Under the pieces are notes generated by a model, which was given only the letters and a program-made list of their open reading frames with translations, made no database searches and was not told the origin of the DNA. Shown here one piece after another: positions 9,064 through 18,317 of a stretch of DNA of 41,379 nt. The position numbers and the translations under genes were made by a program. Within the stretch, counting starts at the first letter, position 1; every line of letters begins with the position of its first letter. The DNA is from an uncultured Bacteroidia bacterium (GTDB taxonomy: Bacteria > Bacteroidota > Bacteroidia > Bacteroidales > Prolixibacteraceae), in NCBI GenBank assembly GCA_903927965.1, contig CAIYPA010000078.1:1-41379 (forward strand). Direction: 5' to 3'.

Positions 9064-9873
9064 ATGTTGAAATATAATAAATCAGGATATTTTTTTATTT
9101 TTCTTGCACTCTTCTTTGGATCTTATTATGCCAATGGTCAATTAAAAGGAGTAAGTAATCTTACCCATTTTGATGATCGTAAATTGCACTTTGGCTTTTA
9201 TCTTGGGCTTAATACAATGGATTATCGCACAACCAATTACAATAATGTATTTTCAAATCCTGTATTTGCTGACAATACGACAGGATTGAAAGAAAAAGCC
9301 CTTGGCTATTATGGTAATCAGGAGAATTTTGCTGCTGAGGTTTATACCATCTCACCTGGGTTTACAGTGGGTGGTGTGGTCAATTACCGGCTCACACGCG
9401 ACCTGGATTTTCGTTTTACTCCTGGCATGTCATTGGGCAACAGAAGCTTCAGATATTTCATTCCGATCAATCCCGAAATGTATAGCCAAACTGCTGGGTT
9501 GGACGAAACTACCTATCTTTCCACACCTTCGTCTTATGTTGACCTACCTGTTGGGATCAGGTACAAAGGCTTTCGGCACAATAACGTACGTCCATACATT
9601 TATTTAGGTGCTGCTTACAGGTATGACCTTGAGAACAAAAGGATTTCGGAAAGTGTAGTGCACCTGAACAAAGGAGGTCAATACGCCGAACTTGGCCTTG
9701 GGCTTGACTCCTATCTCGAATATTTCCGCTTTACGATGGAATTCCGATTTTCTTATGGCTTAAACAATTTGATCAGGCATGATTCTGATCAGACAAAACC
9801 TGTACCCTATTACGGTTATATTTTTAAAGAACTGAATTCCAATATTTTTACGCTGTTGTTTTATTTTGAATAA
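9064..9873 (+). CDS. porT: PorT-type outer-membrane barrel (type IX secretion)
   Basis: A 269-residue secreted protein with an N-terminal signal peptide (hydrophobic residues 8-23, likely cut after YYANG). Beta-barrel strands with alternating aromatic residues follow, and it ends in an aromatic-rich strand (SNIFTLLFYFE), a typical barrel C-terminus. The segments NLTHFDDRKLHFGFYLGLNTMDY and the later YAELGLGLDSYLEYFRF resemble PorT of Porphyromonas and SprT of Flavobacterium. PorT is needed for type IX secretion, although its exact place in the machine is not settled. It sits 105 bp after ubiE and 9 bp before the FAD-dehydrogenase gene. A generic barrel of the 'PorT family' is the alternative, but size and context favour true PorT. 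Confidence 0.78.
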   Translation: MLKYNKSGYFFIFLALFFGSYYANGQLKGVSNLTHFDDRKLHFGFYLGLNTMDYRTTNYNNVFSNPVFADNTTGLKEKALGYYGNQENFAAEVYTISPGFTVGGVVNYRLTRDLDFRFTPGMSLGNRSFRYFIPINPEMYSQTAGLDETTYLSTPSSYVDLPVGIRYKGFRHNNVRPYIYLGAAYRYDLENKRISESVVHLNKGGQYAELGLGLDSYLEYFRFTMEFRFSYGLNNLIRHDSDQTKPVPYYGYIFKELNSNIFTLLFYFE

Positions 9874-9882
9874 TCCTTTCCG

Positions 9883-11445
9883 ATGTTAAAAGAGATAAAT
9901 GTTGCGGTGTCGCCGGTACAGGCAGTTGATATGACAAAATTGAAAAATGCCGTATCCGAAGACCTGAAAATCGGAGTGGAAAGGATCAAAGATATTGTGA
10001 TCAGACGACGCTCCATCGATGCCAGAAATTCAAATATCCGTGTCAACCTTAGTCTGGATGTGTATCTGGATGAACAAATGCCTGAGATGGGAAAACCAGT
10101 TTTCTCCTATCCGGATGTTTCCCACGGATCCAGGGTTATTATTGTGGGTGCAGGTCCGGCAGGCTTGTTTGCGGCACTTCGCCTCATCGAACTAGGCTAT
10201 AAACCTGTGATTTTTGAACGTGGGAAAACTGTTAGCGAACGAAAACGGGATATCGCTGCAATTCATGGCGAGCAGATCATCGACCCCGATTCAAATTATG
10301 GATTTGGGGAAGGCGGTGCAGGTACGTTTTCGGACGGGAAACTTTACACGCGGTCAAAAAAAAGGGGGGATGTCAGAAAAGTCCTTGAAGTCCTGAATTT
10401 CCATGGGGCACAGGACGAAATCCTGATCGATGCCCATCCGCATATCGGGACCAACGTCCTTCCCCGTGTAATTGTCGCCATTCGGAACAGCATTCTGACA
10501 GCCGGGGGGGAGATCCACTTTAAATCGAGGGTGACAGATTTGATTATCAGCAATCAGGAGGTAAAAGGTGTTGTGCTTGCCGACGGTTCGCGGATAGAGG
10601 GCATTGCGGTAATATTGGCCACAGGTCATTCAGCCAGGGATATTTACCGGATTCTTTATGACCGGAAAATCCAGCTTGAAGCCAAACCATTTGCTGTTGG
10701 TGTCAGGGTGGAGCATCCACAGGAACTGATCGACCGAATCCAATACCATGGGACCAAAAGGGGAATTTATTTGCCGGCAGCTTCCTATTCTTTTGTTGAA
10801 CAGGTTCAGGATCGGGGTGTCTATTCATTTTGCATGTGCCCGGGAGGGACCATCGTTCCGGCAGCCACGGCTCCCGGTGAATGTGTCGTAAATGGAATGT
10901 CTCCATCCGACCGGGGTGGGCGTTTTGGCAATTCAGGGATCGTTGTTGAAATCCGTCCTGATGATTTGATGGCTAATTATCAAAAATACAAAGAATTGGC
11001 TGGAATGGTTTTTCAGGAGGAACTCGAAAGGACATGTTTTAGAATGGCTGAAAATTCTTTGTTTGCTCCAGCCCAGCGCCTTGCTGATTTCGTAAATGGA
11101 CGTAAAAGTGCGGATCTGCCAGAATCTTCTTATCGTCCCGGACTCACCCCCTCAAACCTACATGAATGGTTGCCGAGTCTGGTCGGTTCATCATTGCAGC
11201 AGGGGTTTAATCAGATTGGCCGAAAAACAAAAGGATTTCTGACCAATGAAGCTGTAGTCCTTGGTGTTGAATCCCGGACATCTTCTCCGGTAAGGATTCC
11301 GAGAGATCTTCAAACCCTTGAACATGTCCTTATCAAGCGTCTTTTCCCTTGTGGTGAAGGTTCCGGTTATGCTGGAGGAATCATGTCGTCGGCTGTAGAT
11401 GGGGAACGTGTTGCGGAGATGGTCGCCAACCTTTACAAACCTTAG
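9883..11445 (+). CDS. FAD-dependent dehydrogenase (COG2509-type, NAD(P)/FAD oxidoreductase)
   Basis: A 520-residue flavoprotein. An N-terminal domain of about 80 residues precedes a dinucleotide-binding motif VIIVGAGPAGLFAALRL (residues 86-102), followed by IFERGKTVSERKRDI. NYGFGEGGAGTFSDGKLYTR (about 137-156) is diagnostic of this uncharacterised dehydrogenase group. The C-terminal FAD-binding segment is FPCGEGSGYAGGIMSSAVDG. The reaction and physiological partner are unknown; members are soluble and widespread in anaerobes and Bacteroidota. It starts 9 bp after porT and so is likely translated from the same message, though no functional link to secretion is implied. Confidence 0.88.
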   Translation: MLKEINVAVSPVQAVDMTKLKNAVSEDLKIGVERIKDIVIRRRSIDARNSNIRVNLSLDVYLDEQMPEMGKPVFSYPDVSHGSRVIIVGAGPAGLFAALRLIELGYKPVIFERGKTVSERKRDIAAIHGEQIIDPDSNYGFGEGGAGTFSDGKLYTRSKKRGDVRKVLEVLNFHGAQDEILIDAHPHIGTNVLPRVIVAIRNSILTAGGEIHFKSRVTDLIISNQEVKGVVLADGSRIEGIAVILATGHSARDIYRILYDRKIQLEAKPFAVGVRVEHPQELIDRIQYHGTKRGIYLPAASYSFVEQVQDRGVYSFCMCPGGTIVPAATAPGECVVNGMSPSDRGGRFGNSGIVVEIRPDDLMANYQKYKELAGMVFQEELERTCFRMAENSLFAPAQRLADFVNGRKSADLPESSYRPGLTPSNLHEWLPSLVGSSLQQGFNQIGRKTKGFLTNEAVVLGVESRTSSPVRIPRDLQTLEHVLIKRLFPCGEGSGYAGGIMSSAVDGERVAEMVANLYKP

Positions 11446-11471
11446 GACCGATCTATAAGCTTTGTAAAAGG

Positions 11472-12434
11472 CTAACTAAATTTCCCGATGAAACCATTGA
11501 CCGAGATTTTGATGTTCTTGAAGAATGATTGTAATCCAATAAATTGATTGTAATCTGCTTCAGTGTATTGTTTACCTGAAAACAACCATTGGTCCCCCAT
11601 TTTGGTGTATTTATCTCCAAAAAGGCCATTAAACAGACCCAATTCCCAACTTGTACCTTTTGTAAATGTTTTGTTTATAAATCGGCCAATTTCCTTTAAT
11701 TCTTTAATATTATCAGTAATTTGGGGAACAAGTGGAGTATGGATTTCGATGATTGGAGTAATGTGAATTGATTGATAGGTGTTTAGCCATCTGATTGTCT
11801 GGAAGAGCTTCTCAACAGGGAGACCGGTGAAGTAAAGCGATTTCTTATTGTCAAGTGTTTTAATGTCAAGGTATATTATGTCGGTATAAGGGATTATTTT
11901 TGCTAAAGCACTTTCTGTAACCATCCCTGAGGTGTCGAAGGCAGTATGGATTCCATTCTCCCTACACTGTTTGAAAAGTTCAGCAACAAAATCAGGGAAT
12001 ATTCCGGGTTCACCTCCCGTAACAGTAATTCCCCCACCCGATTCTCCGATACGGATTTTGTCCTTAAGTATAATTTTAAAAACCATATCAACAGTATACT
12101 CTACACCTATCTTTTCCAAAGCAAAAGAAGGGCAAACTTCGGTACACAACTGGCATCCAGTACATTTCAGCCTGTCTATCTTTATTCCTGTTGGTGTTGG
12201 GCATAAAGCTTTTTCAGGACATTCTGGTATGCAATTTTCGCAGAGTACACACCGTGTATAAAATGACCACACCTCCTTTTTTGTGCTTATTCCTTCTGGG
12301 TTGTGGCACCAGGTGCAATGAAGGGGACAGCCCTTGAAATAGATGACAGTCCTGAATCCGGGACCATTGTGCGTATTTAGCCGGTCTATTTTGTATATAA
12401 GTGCCTTCAAACTGTTTGTTATGGATTGTCTCAA
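11472..12434 (-). CDS. Glycyl-radical enzyme activating protein (radical SAM)
   Basis: About 320 residues from a TTG at 12434. A second TTG at 12410 would give MKALIYKIDRLNTHNGPG, the usual family N-terminus, and may be the real start; no ATG is in frame nearby. The radical-SAM cluster is C36-x3-C40-x2-C43 (GCPLHCTWCHNPEG). Two 4Fe-4S ferredoxin-like cysteine groups follow, at 62/65/68/72 and 91/94/97/101, the arrangement of activases with an inserted ferredoxin domain. SGGGITVTGGEP (about residues 132-143) is the SAM-binding glycine-rich motif. Such enzymes install the glycyl radical on pyruvate formate-lyase-like or dehydratase partners. No glycyl-radical enzyme is in this window, so the partner must be elsewhere. 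Confidence 0.9.
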   Translation of the reverse strand: MRQSITNSLKALIYKIDRLNTHNGPGFRTVIYFKGCPLHCTWCHNPEGISTKKEVWSFYTRCVLCENCIPECPEKALCPTPTGIKIDRLKCTGCQLCTEVCPSFALEKIGVEYTVDMVFKIILKDKIRIGESGGGITVTGGEPGIFPDFVAELFKQCRENGIHTAFDTSGMVTESALAKIIPYTDIIYLDIKTLDNKKSLYFTGLPVEKLFQTIRWLNTYQSIHITPIIEIHTPLVPQITDNIKELKEIGRFINKTFTKGTSWELGLFNGLFGDKYTKMGDQWLFSGKQYTEADYNQFIGLQSFFKNIKISVNGFIGKFS

Positions 12435-12481
12435 ATTTATAATTACATTCCGGCTAATCGCAAAAAAAATAATTTTGCCAT

Positions 12482-13750
12482 TTAAAATTCAGGCTTTATT
12501 TTCGCTCCGGTAAATGCGTAATAGCCAATTACCAAATAACAGACCAGGGGAACAACCATAGCGGTAGTCATGCTAAGTATTTGAGCCAGCCAACCCATGA
12601 CAGGGGTAAAGACTGCTCCACCAATAATAGCCATAACCAGAACAGAACCGCCGATTTTGGTTCTTGGGCCAAGTTGTTTGATGCTAAGAGCAAAAATGGT
12701 CGGGTACATAAGCGACATGAAAAAACTGGTTGCAAAAATAGCCCAAACACCTATCCAGCCCGGAAATAAAACGCAAACCGTCACCAGGGAAATATTGATC
12801 ACACTGAAAATGCCCATCAATTTACGCGGCTCAATGTATTTCATCAAAAAGGTTGAGGCAAACCGGCCCACGGCAAAAGCGATTAGTGTTCCGGTGAGCA
12901 GGTAGCCACCAATTTTTTCACCATGACCCGTATAATCTTTGATATAGGTAATAAAGTAGCTCCATGTGCCCACCTGGGCGCCACAATAAAAAAACTGTGC
13001 GACGACGCCTTTTAAAAAATGAGGGTATCGTAGAAGATCGGTATAGGACATTTTCTCAATCGTTTCTTCCGTTTTTTCATCGATAATTTCAGGGAATCTG
13101 ATTCTCATCATGATCAGTGACCAAAGAAAGACGATTATTCCCAGAACAAGGTACGGGGCAACCACCCGCATGGTTTCTGCCCGAAGAAAACCTTCGTATT
13201 CCCCGGCGGTTTTCATTACCTGAATTTTTTCAGGAGTGGGCTCCTGTCCCGAAAAAATGAATATGGTTCCGATCAGCACACCGATAATTGAGCCGATGGG
13301 ATTAAATGCCTGGGAAAAATTCAACCTTCTCTCTGAAGTGCGCGGATCGCCCAATTCTGCTATAAATGCATTGGCACCCAATTCCAGAAAGGCAAGTCCA
13401 CTGGCAATCACAAAAAGCGAGCTTAAAAAATAAATATACTTACCCATAACAGCCGAGGGCCAGAACAGGATCGAACCAAAGGCATAGAGGACCATACCAA
13501 AAATAAGCCCTGTCTTGTAGCTGTATTTATGCATCAGGCTTGCAGCTGGAATGGCCATCAGGAAGTAACCCAAATAAAAGGCCGACTGCACCAGTCCGGC
13601 CTGAAGACGGTTGATCTCGAAGGATTTGATGAATTGGCGGATCAATACATCATTCAGGTTATTTGGAATGCCCCAAAAAAGAAACAACAAGGTAACCAGT
13701 ATAAACGGAATTAGGTTACCTTTAGGGAACACTCTGATTTGCTCATTCAT
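12482..13750 (-). CDS. FucP-like sugar:proton symporter (MFS)
   Basis: A 422-residue inner-membrane transporter with about 12 hydrophobic segments. The opening FILVTLLFLFWGIPNNLNDVL, with LIRQFIKSFEINRLQAGLVQ following it, is the signature of the L-fucose permease (FucP) subfamily of the major facilitator superfamily. NFSQAFNPIGSIIGVLIG (about residues 144-161) is another conserved FucP block. Substrates in the family include fucose, glucose, galactose and N-acetylglucosamine; sequence alone does not decide. It lies 30 bp downstream of the TrmH-type gene and 47 bp upstream of the glycyl-radical activase on the same strand, so co-transcription is plausible. No catabolic enzymes for a sugar are adjacent. 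Confidence 0.87.
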   Translation of the reverse strand: MNEQIRVFPKGNLIPFILVTLLFLFWGIPNNLNDVLIRQFIKSFEINRLQAGLVQSAFYLGYFLMAIPAASLMHKYSYKTGLIFGMVLYAFGSILFWPSAVMGKYIYFLSSLFVIASGLAFLELGANAFIAELGDPRTSERRLNFSQAFNPIGSIIGVLIGTIFIFSGQEPTPEKIQVMKTAGEYEGFLRAETMRVVAPYLVLGIIVFLWSLIMMRIRFPEIIDEKTEETIEKMSYTDLLRYPHFLKGVVAQFFYCGAQVGTWSYFITYIKDYTGHGEKIGGYLLTGTLIAFAVGRFASTFLMKYIEPRKLMGIFSVINISLVTVCVLFPGWIGVWAIFATSFFMSLMYPTIFALSIKQLGPRTKIGGSVLVMAIIGGAVFTPVMGWLAQILSMTTAMVVPLVCYLVIGYYAFTGAKIKPEF

Positions 13751-13780
13751 GGATAGTTTTTTATTGGTGTGAAATCTATG

Positions 13781-14572
13781 TCAAAAAATTCTTCTTCTAA
13801 ATTCAGAACACACAATAGAGGTGGCGATGGCAACGTTCAAAGATTCGGAAGTAACACTGCCTGGTGGAAAAGGTGGGATCACAATTTTCCTCGATACAAA
13901 TTCAGCGACTTGACTGCAAATACCTTTTCCCTCGTTTCCCATCACAATTATTCCATTTGAATCCAATTCACAATGGTAAATGTTTTCACCTTCCAGAAAA
14001 GTCCCATAGATAGGTAAACCTTGTTGGACGGCATTATTCAGGAACCCGGGTAGTAAAATAGAGTGGACTTTTACCCGTGCCAGGGCACCCATTGTGGCCT
14101 GAACCGTTTTGGGATTATACAAATCGGTACAATCCTGGGAACACACGATGTTCCTGATCCCAAACCAGTCTGCAAGTCTGACAATGGTTCCGAGGTTTCC
14201 TGGATCCTGAATTGCGTCAAGTACCAAAGTTAAACCGTTCCTGATTTCATTCCAGTCGATTACGAAACTTGGAATTTTAAATAGTCCTACAATTTCAGGT
14301 GTCGCTTTCAAAAAACTTATTTTAGCAAGTTCCTCTTTTTCAACAATTTCAAAATGCAAATCAGATTTACAACTGATCAAATCGGGGGATAATTGCTTTG
14401 TTGTAAACAATTCATGGATTTCCATAGCAGATTGCAGCAGATCAAAAACGAGTTTTTTTCCCTCTGCAACAAACAGCCCTGAAGCCAACCTATTTTTTTT
14501 TAGGTCAAGCGATTTTACCAGTTTAATTTTATTTTTTGACAGCACTTTAGGAACCGATTTTGTACCTTCCAA
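13781..14572 (-). CDS. TrmH/SpoU-family RNA 2'-O-methyltransferase
   Basis: About 263 residues from a TTG at 14572. A GTG at 14545 would give MLSKNKIKLVKSL, closer to the usual family N-terminus, so the start is uncertain. The N-terminal substrate-binding part contains FVAEGKKLVFDLLQS. The SPOUT-domain motifs follow: LVLDAIQDPGNLGTIVRLADWFG (motif 1), IVMGNEGKGI (motif 2) and SESLNVAIATSIV (motif 3). The enzyme uses a trefoil-knotted SAM site to methylate a ribose in rRNA or tRNA. The exact nucleotide is unknown. It is divergent from tamL and heads the minus-strand run with the FucP-like permease and the activase. Confidence 0.87.
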   Translation of the reverse strand: MEGTKSVPKVLSKNKIKLVKSLDLKKNRLASGLFVAEGKKLVFDLLQSAMEIHELFTTKQLSPDLISCKSDLHFEIVEKEELAKISFLKATPEIVGLFKIPSFVIDWNEIRNGLTLVLDAIQDPGNLGTIVRLADWFGIRNIVCSQDCTDLYNPKTVQATMGALARVKVHSILLPGFLNNAVQQGLPIYGTFLEGENIYHCELDSNGIIVMGNEGKGICSQVAEFVSRKIVIPPFPPGSVTSESLNVAIATSIVCSEFRRRIF

Positions 14573-14603
14573 AAATAATTCAATTTTAATTAATAAGGTT
14601 AAT

Positions 14604-14611
14604 TATCTTTG
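14604..14611 (+). promoter_or_regulatory. Probable -7 element for tamL
   Basis: TATCTTTG matches TAnnTTTG 26 bp before the TTG start at 14638, implying a leader of about 20 nt. The -33 region is only T-rich, without a clear TTTG. Confidence 0.5.
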
Positions 14612-14637
14612 CTTAGGATTTATCAATACACACGATT

Positions 14638-16971
14638 TTGGCATTTAAGTTTAAATATGTGATTAAATGGGCAACAGTTGCAATGGTTGCAATGATGCTT
14701 TCCTCCTGTAGGGTCGTGAAATACGTTCCCGAAAACCAATACCTTTTGACCAAATCAAAAATTTCAGTCGATAATAAATCAATTGACAAGCTAGAACTCA
14801 GAACCTACCTTAAGCAACGGGCCAACACCAAGATTTTTGGTTTTTGGCGGTTTCACCTGGGGTTGTACAACCTTTCAAACAAGAACCGTGAAGATGGCAT
14901 TTTAAAAAGGATAGGTGAGGCTCCAGTAATCTACAACAGTGACTTGACCGATAAATCAAAGGCGGAGTTCTTGCGTTACATGCACAATAAGGGTTATTAT
15001 AATTCAAATGTCACAGATACAATTATTTACAAGAAACGGAGAGTTGAGGTTTATTACAAGATCATCTCAAATATCCCCCATCGGATTCAATCGTACAAAA
15101 CGGAAATTCTTGATAGTTCGCTCAAAGCACTGAACAAGGCGGACTCATCCAAATCGCTGATTAAATTTAATGGCAGGTTCGACACGGATGTATTGGCAGA
15201 GGAAAGCAAAAGACTGTTGATTGGATTTCAGAATAATGGGTTCTTTAAGGTCAACAAAAACGAAATTTATTTTGAGGCCGACACAACAAAAGCCGCCAAA
15301 GGGGTCAATCTTAAACTTGTAGTCGAGAAACAAAATGTTTCCGATGATCCCGCCATTCTCAAGGAAAGGGACCATCAGAAATATACCTTCCGCAACTTTT
15401 ACTTCTACACCGATTTTGAAGCCCAAAAACAACTCTTCAGTGAAGCCAGGGTTGGCAACATTGCAAATATTTCCGATACAGTTAGAAGGGGCAACCAATA
15501 TTTCATTTCAAGTACAAAAATACGTTATAATCCTGAATTACTGATTAATATGAACCATATCAATGACAAGGGTTATTATAGTCTTGATCTGGTAGAACGG
15601 ACTTACAATGACCTTTTTTCGTTAAGGTTGTTCAAATTGATCAATATTAGGTTTGTAGAGACAAATAAGACCGATTCGCTGGGAAATCCTACGCTCGATT
15701 GTGTCATTCAACTTACTCCTTCAGTCCGTCAGGCCTACTCCATTTCTTTCGAGGGAACCAATTCACTGGGAAATCTCGGGGTTGCGGGGAATTTGGGTTA
15801 TCAGCACAAAAATATTTTCAAGGGAGGGGAGTTGCTGGATGTTGTTTTATTGGGAGCAACAGAGAAACAGTATTATGGTAAGGGTGATTCGGCAACTACA
15901 TTTAACTCACTAGAATCGGGTATAGAATCGAAGATTACATTGCCGAAGTTTCTTGCCCCCATACAATCGAAAAAACTTTTTCGCTTTTCGACCCCACAAA
16001 CTTTAATGAACCTATCTTACAATTATCAGCGCCGACCGGATTATACCCGGACTATTTTAAGGGCCAGCCTGGGTTACCAATGGAAATCGTCAGAATTCAC
16101 AACCCATAGGTTTAATCTGATCGACCTTAACATGGTTAAGATGTTCTCTTATGATTCAGCTTTTGTTTCGAGGATTGAAAATCTATACATCAAAAGTTCC
16201 TATACCGATCACTCCATCTCAGCCTGGAACTACAGCTTCACGAGAAATACTCAGAATTTACAGAAACGTTCGAATTACAGCTATTTATGGGCCTCATTTG
16301 AAACTGCCGGGACACTTCTTAACGGGCTGAGCCAGTTGTTCGACCGCAAGCTCCATTATATTGATACCTCCACTGTAAATAGGTACCATTTTCTGGGTAC
16401 CCCGTTTGCACAATACCTCAAAACAGACCTTGAATATCGCAGGGGATTCATGATCGATAAATTCAATGCTTTCGTATTCAGAACTTATATGGGTATTGCT
16501 ATGCCTTTCGGAAATTCAGACCAGATTCCTTTTGAGCGAAAATATTTCACAGGGGGGGCGAATGGGATCCGGGCCTGGCCGGTGAGAACATTGGGACCCG
16601 GTTCATTTAAAGCCAATGCAAATGAGTTTCCAAATCAATCGGGTGATATTAAACTTGAAGCCAATGCAGAGTACCGTTTTGCAATGATCGGACCATTTGA
16701 GGGGGCACTCTTCCTCGATATGGGGAACATTTGGTCCCTTAAAGATAACCGTCCCGGAACAGAGTTTTCATTCCCCGGATTTTATAAAGAACTGGCTGTT
16801 GGTACTGGATTAGGCTTGAGATATGATTTTTCCTTTGTGATCCTTCGTGTCGATCTTGGGATGAAACTTCATGATCCTTCGTTGGACGCTGGCTCCCGTT
16901 GGATTCCGGCAAATCAAATTCTTACAAAAAATAATGTAAATGTGGCTTTTGCAATTGGTTATCCATTTTAA
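14638..16971 (+). CDS. tamL: TamL-type lipoprotein of the BamA/TamA (Omp85) family
   Basis: A 777-residue outer-membrane protein. Translation probably starts at the TTG at 14638, giving a basic N-terminus, a hydrophobic core and the lipobox MLSSC (Cys24). It is therefore an Omp85 protein that is also a lipoprotein, as described for TamL of Bacteroidota. Residues of about 30-370 form POTRA-like repeats (for example KAEFLRYMHNKGYYNSNV and RYNPELLINMNHINDKGYYS). The remainder is the 16-strand barrel, including the conserved FTGGANGIRAWPVRTLGPG with an RxWP motif near residue 645. It ends in the aromatic strand VAFAIGYPF. The family works with TamB in inserting outer-membrane proteins. A second BamA-like function cannot be ruled out. 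Confidence 0.85.
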   Translation: MAFKFKYVIKWATVAMVAMMLSSCRVVKYVPENQYLLTKSKISVDNKSIDKLELRTYLKQRANTKIFGFWRFHLGLYNLSNKNREDGILKRIGEAPVIYNSDLTDKSKAEFLRYMHNKGYYNSNVTDTIIYKKRRVEVYYKIISNIPHRIQSYKTEILDSSLKALNKADSSKSLIKFNGRFDTDVLAEESKRLLIGFQNNGFFKVNKNEIYFEADTTKAAKGVNLKLVVEKQNVSDDPAILKERDHQKYTFRNFYFYTDFEAQKQLFSEARVGNIANISDTVRRGNQYFISSTKIRYNPELLINMNHINDKGYYSLDLVERTYNDLFSLRLFKLINIRFVETNKTDSLGNPTLDCVIQLTPSVRQAYSISFEGTNSLGNLGVAGNLGYQHKNIFKGGELLDVVLLGATEKQYYGKGDSATTFNSLESGIESKITLPKFLAPIQSKKLFRFSTPQTLMNLSYNYQRRPDYTRTILRASLGYQWKSSEFTTHRFNLIDLNMVKMFSYDSAFVSRIENLYIKSSYTDHSISAWNYSFTRNTQNLQKRSNYSYLWASFETAGTLLNGLSQLFDRKLHYIDTSTVNRYHFLGTPFAQYLKTDLEYRRGFMIDKFNAFVFRTYMGIAMPFGNSDQIPFERKYFTGGANGIRAWPVRTLGPGSFKANANEFPNQSGDIKLEANAEYRFAMIGPFEGALFLDMGNIWSLKDNRPGTEFSFPGFYKELAVGTGLGLRYDFSFVILRVDLGMKLHDPSLDAGSRWIPANQILTKNNVNVAFAIGYPF

Positions 16972-17027
16972 CCCTGTTACTTCCCGATTATAGATGTTTA
17001 TTTTATAATTCCTTAACTCATAAGCAG

Positions 17028-17960
17028 ATGGAAACTAAATGGATTCGCGCACTATTCAGTTTTTCCAGAAAAGAGCGAAATGGCATTGTCGTTTTGCTTA
17101 CGGTCATCTTTTGTTTAATTGTATTTGGGAAATTGATACCGCTATTTTCCCAATCTGAGAAAACTGATTTTTCAAAATGGGAGGTGGAAGTTGACAACTA
17201 TTTCTCAAAAGCAAATGAAAAGGAAGAGATTCCGGCTGAATTACCAGTTACCCTTTCCGCCTTCGATCCGAATGTTGTTGATTCGATCGGATTGGCAAAG
17301 ATGGGGATTCCTGCAAAAGTTAGTGCCAATTGGTTGAAATACCTGCAGAAAGGTGGAAGGTTCAGGAATAAGGATGGGGTGAAAAGGATCTTTGGTATGA
17401 CACCAACCTTGTTTGGGCAGCTCGATAGTTTCATGGTCATCCAATCAATAACTATTCCTGCGTCAAAAGCGAATGAACATGTATTGGTGGATCAACCACA
17501 TGTGGCGTTTAAACGTGACACTTTTGCACAGGAAAAATTTGAAAAACCGTTTAAGGAACCGGCCATCGTTTTGGAACTGAACAGTGTAGATTCTGTTCAA
17601 TTGCTTGAAATTAAGGGTATCGGTCCTGTTTTTGCATCACGCATCGTCCGTTTCCGGAATCTTCTCGGAGGATATTGTACGGTTTCTCAATTAAAAGAAG
17701 TCTATGGGATAAAACCTGAAAACTTTGAGATTTTTTCATCCTGTTTTACTGTCGATCCATCAACCATCAAAACATTTAACATTAATTTTTCCACAGTCCA
17801 GGAGCTGGGCAGACATCCTTATATCGGATTTAAAACAGCACGAAAAATATTGAAATTGCGTGACCAAAAGGGTAAATTCTCTTCATTGGATGACCTTTCG
17901 ATATTGGTTTCTGCCGATACTTTGCAAAAATTATCGCCTTACCTGAGATTCAGCCAATAA
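17028..17960 (+). CDS. Membrane-anchored helix-hairpin-helix (ComEA-like) protein
   Basis: A 310-residue protein with one N-terminal transmembrane segment (about residues 21-38, VVLLTVIFCLIVFGKLIPLF). Three helix-hairpin-helix regions follow. One is around SIGLAKMGIPAKVSANWLKY (about 86-105), one is the clear repeat LNSVDSVQLLEIKGIGPVFA with SRIVRFRN (about 184-211), and one is near FNINFSTVQELGRHPYIGFK (about 249-268). The GIGP hairpin is the typical non-specific DNA-backbone contact. The closest described relatives are ComEA-like DNA-binding proteins, but no competence genes are nearby. DNA binding is inferred from the fold. It begins 56 bp after tamL and may be read through from it. Confidence 0.78.
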   Translation: METKWIRALFSFSRKERNGIVVLLTVIFCLIVFGKLIPLFSQSEKTDFSKWEVEVDNYFSKANEKEEIPAELPVTLSAFDPNVVDSIGLAKMGIPAKVSANWLKYLQKGGRFRNKDGVKRIFGMTPTLFGQLDSFMVIQSITIPASKANEHVLVDQPHVAFKRDTFAQEKFEKPFKEPAIVLELNSVDSVQLLEIKGIGPVFASRIVRFRNLLGGYCTVSQLKEVYGIKPENFEIFSSCFTVDPSTIKTFNINFSTVQELGRHPYIGFKTARKILKLRDQKGKFSSLDDLSILVSADTLQKLSPYLRFSQ

Positions 17961-18013
17961 TTTTTGTTTGAAAATGGTAATTATTCTGTCTTATTTATTT
18001 TTTAGGTCCATTG

Positions 18014-18043
18014 TTTGATAATAAGATAAAATTCATAAATTTG
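18014..18043 (+). promoter_or_regulatory. rpsU promoter
   Basis: TTTG (18014-18017) and TAAATTTG (18036-18043) are separated by 18 bp, a full match to the Bacteroidota housekeeping promoter. Transcription would start near 18050, giving a leader of about 39 nt before the rpsU ATG at 18089. Confidence 0.75.
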
Positions 18044-18088
18044 CACTCCGAAATAATAGAAAATTAAATAAAGTAAACACAGAATTTT

Positions 18089-18280
18089 ATGATTGTTATT
18101 CCAATTAAAGACGGCGAGAACATTGAACGTGCATTGAAACGTTTCAAAAGAAAAATCGAAAAAACAGGAGTTGTGAAAGAGCTTCGCAATCGTCAGGCTT
18201 TCGAAAAACCATCAATAACACGCCGCACTGAGATTAAAAAGGCGATCTATATCGAAGATTTACAGCGCTCAGAAGAATAA
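18089..18280 (+). CDS. rpsU: 30S ribosomal protein S21
   Basis: A 63-residue basic protein of the small ribosomal subunit. The opening MIVIPIKDGENIERALKRFK and the RKIEKTGVVKELRNRQ segment are diagnostic, and length is normal. In Bacteroidota S21 belongs to the group of proteins discussed in relation to anti-Shine-Dalgarno occlusion on the 30S platform. It is transcribed from the strong promoter at 18014-18043. The recombinase gene follows after about 75 bp, with a perfect inverted repeat in between. Confidence 0.96.
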   Translation: MIVIPIKDGENIERALKRFKRKIEKTGVVKELRNRQAFEKPSITRRTEIKKAIYIEDLQRSEE

Positions 18281-18317
18281 ATCAATCTGAATAAAATAAT
18301 TTGGGTGAATTTGTTTT

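Noticed and set aside
11446-11471. Possible terminator between the convergent FAD-dehydrogenase and activase genes
   Set aside because: Only a weak AGC/GCT pairing is visible, with no clear stem or T-tract.
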